Below are positions 61,287-64,000 of a stretch of DNA of 64,000 bases, in pieces. The notes under the pieces were generated by a model. That model did not search any database. It worked only from the letters and a program-made list of their open reading frames with translations, and was not told the origin of the DNA. The stretch spans positions 3,038,001-3,102,000 of the forward strand of contig CM121341.1 in assembly GCA_051530055.1 (NCBI GenBank), read 5' to 3'. This DNA comes from Neoechinorhynchus agilis (Eukaryota > Acanthocephala). Numbering within the stretch: the first letter of the stretch is position 1; each line of letters opens with the position of its first letter. A program made the position numbers and the translations under genes.

Positions 61287-63774
61287 CTACAAGGCACATT
61301 CGGAGAGCGAAAATGGATAATGGAGTTTTTTTAGAGCCTATACTATTTCAGCGTAGATCCTAAGGGAAAACGGGAGTAGTATATTGGTGACAAAAGGTAA
61401 AGACGTGCGTGTGCGGGTGGATAATTGAGACCAGATTTGTAAGATCGACGGCGGAAATAGACAAACCAAAAGTGACTGCAACGGTCGAATTAATGGGCAA
61501 GTCAGAGTACGCATTTATGCGTTTGTGTGTATACATCAGCCAATCGGATTGCGAGCAAATGACGAGAGTTACCAAACGTATAAATGCGTACCCTGGAAGC
61601 AATGGGTGATTTATTGTTATGTTCCTTACAAAACACTGTTCAATATATCAAAAATTTAGTTCGCCTTACAATACTGATAAAGTATCACTTAATCATGTGC
61701 ACTTTCACCACAGGCTATAATTTTCTCTATAATTTATTTAAAAAATCCTAAAACAAGCATCTTTGACAATGTGTAACTTATAATGCATGTTCGTTGTCGT
61801 CTGCACAGTCTTATAGAGATACAAGGACAAAGTCGTTAAGTACGGTGCATTGGTCCCATGTGGATCATGGATGAATGGCTCGCCAAGCTCCCGAAAGATC
61901 AGTTATCCGGAATTGGAATCTAGCCAGGTCGCATTGCCCGTACAATCCACCTGCAAACCAATGTTCTCTAGGCGATGTTTAAAGGTGCAAACTGTACTCG
62001 ATTCAGGCAAATTGCGGATCATAACTCTAAAGAAACTGACAAATACTCTCATAGTCTAAGAAATGAATCTTGGCATTATGCAAATTGCGTTCACCTCTAT
62101 TAAAAAGATCTTCAAAGACTATCAAGGTGAGATTAAGAAATTTTGCTTATTATTAGGAAACCTTTATATAATGATCGATGATTCATACACTGACTAAAAA
62201 CGCTTTTGACTTTGATCACAACAGAAATAATTTTTTTCTCATTTGCCTAAGGTCAATTCAGCAATAAATGTATGTAAATATAATCTTCAAACAAGCGGCT
62301 GATTTGAAACATCATTTAATATCACAACGAATTGTACATGTGGCTTATGTTTTGATTCCATTGCGTAAATGCTTTAATTTGAATGTTACTATTTTTAGGA
62401 TAAATCAAAAACCAAGTTAAACAATCTTCAGATATTATTAAAGGATTCTAAAAACACATATCTTATTTTTTTGAATGAAAATGAACGAAAATTATAATTT
62501 AAAAAAAAATATCGTAACAAATAATTATGACCGAAATTACAATTTATTGCAGATATCGTTTGAAAAATAGTTTTAAGATTAGGACTGAAACTATGAGATT
62601 AATAATCGATAAGAATGTTAATAAATAGTACGGAATTTATTAGTTCATGAACAGTCATAGGCGTGGTTTTTGCGATAAGTCACGTTTATCTTTCTAAAGT
62701 TGATTAACGAGCCTTAGAACGTGCATGGATCCTTTGGGACTAAATTAATATGAATATTGTTGGCCAGATTAAACAACGTATTTCGATCATTCGTTAAATT
62801 AAACAAATTGCGGTTCGTTCGGGCAAAAATTTGGAAATGAAATTCGCCCTGTCTAAGGAATTTAATTTCTTTTCGTCAAATGGCTTTAGAAAATGTGTCC
62901 AAACATTAAAGGTAAGAAGGTAATTCTGTGTATTTTAATCAAAACAAATACGTTGATCTTTGCATATTAATAAGACAAATTAATTGAATTCCTTTATTCT
63001 AATTTGCTATGGTAGGTGAAAAGGTATTTTTTAGATATTAAGTTTAAATGCCTGATAAAGTTGAGGTCATTTTTTGTTAATTACGATATCTAGCTTATTT
63101 AATATTCAATATCGCGATAAGGTTATTCGTGTGATCCTTGTTTGAAAGAGAAAGTAACTATTTCACTATTTTATGAAAGTGTGAAAAGATAGTTTGTGAT
63201 CAAATCTTGAGTGCACCTTTTTAATATTTAACAACGTTGTTCATTATCTTTATTAAGAATGATAGTGTTCAAGCTCCTACTCAAATATGCTAGACATTTT
63301 ATTTATAATTAATAATCGCTACCAAACATTTTATTAGCTCAGTTAAATTAAAATATACCATAGTATGTTTAAAAAAAGGTTACTATCGGCTGAAAGGTTT
63401 CTAAAATACAGTTTAGATTAAATCCAACTGCAAGAAGATTGAAATTGTAACCATCTGATTGTCTTAACATTAACTAATGTTTTATTTAAAGTGAAAAATC
63501 ATGCTTTTGAAAATTCAATCTATTTATCCCTTTTGATAGAATTCAAAGCGCTAATCACTTGTGTGCCTTTGTGTTTAAATTGAAGTAAAATTGAGGAAGT
63601 CATGAGAAATATTGCAAATTAAGTTTATTTTTTAACAATTCTGGGTCTGATTTAATCGATTAACCAGGAGTTACATCGAAACATTTGCTTACACTGGACA
63701 ATCACTCGCTAAAATATGGTTATTCTCGTTATGTGATCGTGAGAGGCAGTTGTGTTGAATAATCGACAAATCTA
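61287..63774. other. Long spacer upstream of Twist-like gene
   Basis: 61.3-61.6 kb, directly upstream of the Twist-like ATG, has balanced composition and short inverted strings (TACGCATTTATGCG), so it may hold its promoter. An open frame at 61850-62059 is unsupported. 62.1-63.7 kb is very AT-rich with no features seen. Confidence 0.4.
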
Positions 63775-64000
63775 TTAAACTGCTTCACTATCAATTTTTT
63801 CTCTTGTCGGTTTAGCCCATTCGCAGGTTTCGCCTGATCCAAGAAGTGCAAAAACAAAGCCAGACAGAAACATTGAACACGAATAGACCATCATTACAAT
63901 CTTCCATCTTGCTATAATGTCATCTGGATCAGTGCCAATGATAGTCGATGCAACTGTAGGTGAAAAGAAACCCGCAATGGCCGACATTGTGTTACCGAGA
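63775..64000 (-). CDS. SLC17-type (sialin/VGLUT-like) transporter, C-terminus, partial
   Basis: SLC17 transporters are MFS carriers for organic anions and phosphate in vesicle, lysosome or plasma membranes. The minus-strand frame enters at the window edge as LGNTMSAIAGFFSPTVAS and continues WKIVMMVYSCSMFLSGFVFA. It reaches LLGSGETCEWAKP, the family's terminal (F/L)GSGE.Q.WA motif, then a 12-residue tail and stop at 63775. It covers the last two membrane helices only; the rest is outside the window. Confidence 0.75.
   Translation of the reverse strand, partial: LGNTMSAIAGFFSPTVASTIIGTDPDDIIARWKIVMMVYSCSMFLSGFVFALLGSGETCEWAKPTREKIDSEAV

Noticed and set aside
61850..62059. Open frame upstream of the Twist-like gene
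   Set aside because: 69 codons, no homology recognised, AT-rich flanks and no splice signals.

Overview
The window is animal nuclear DNA. It is AT-rich, with spliced genes on both strands, many very short introns (37, 49 and 54 nt can be placed exactly), large satellite arrays, fold-back repeats and decayed retroelements. There are no operons, CRISPR arrays or prokaryotic signals. A nematode-like invertebrate is my best guess. The Twist-type bHLH protein near the right end has the basic-region wording NRERQRTKELN, which I recall as close to C. elegans HLH-8, and the small introns fit. The species is not established, and several genes here are much diverged from their vertebrate counterparts.

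Left third (1-20 kb). A LINE 3' fragment comes first, then a mucin-like membrane protein gene with a 102-nt poly-C tract and an 81-bp S/T-rich repeat. Next is a decayed non-LTR retrotransposon of the restriction-like-endonuclease type (minus strand, about 2.3-5.1 kb). An NSUN6-like RNA methyltransferase gene follows; its catalytic motifs are gone. After a Penelope-like relic and a small inverted-repeat element come two convergent host genes: CCDC47 (plus) and a STAG/SCC3 cohesin subunit (minus). A 2.8-kb intron of the STAG gene is filled by a 194-bp satellite.

Middle (19-42.5 kb). An ARMC7-like exon sits in a 412-bp-arm palindrome whose outer edge abuts a ~0.95-kb dispersed repeat. A second copy of that repeat lies 5.6 kb away, just past an intronless CNOT9/Rcd1-like gene. 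Then comes a gene for a secreted, apparently GPI-anchored, Thr/Ser-rich protein built from tandemly duplicated phase-1 exons (536-bp unit). An AHI1/jouberin-like WD40 gene (minus) and a PWWP-domain nuclear protein gene (minus) follow.

Satellite block (42.5-48.1 kb). A ~162-bp satellite carries two TGACGTCA (CRE-type) palindromes per unit, about 36 in all, and starts directly upstream of the PWWP gene. It is followed by a 399-bp satellite of about 6 units.

Right part (48-64 kb). A gene-poor stretch is followed by a four-RRM RBM45 gene (plus; most exons placed), an unidentified first exon (minus), a Twist-family bHLH gene (minus) and the C-terminus of an SLC17-type transporter (minus, running off the window).

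The most unusual signal is a family of at least five fold-back elements (6.1, 24.0, 33.2, 34.7 and 51.2 kb). They share an internal core reading CTGANGA - short hairpin - GAAA, which resembles the core of hammerhead ribozymes.
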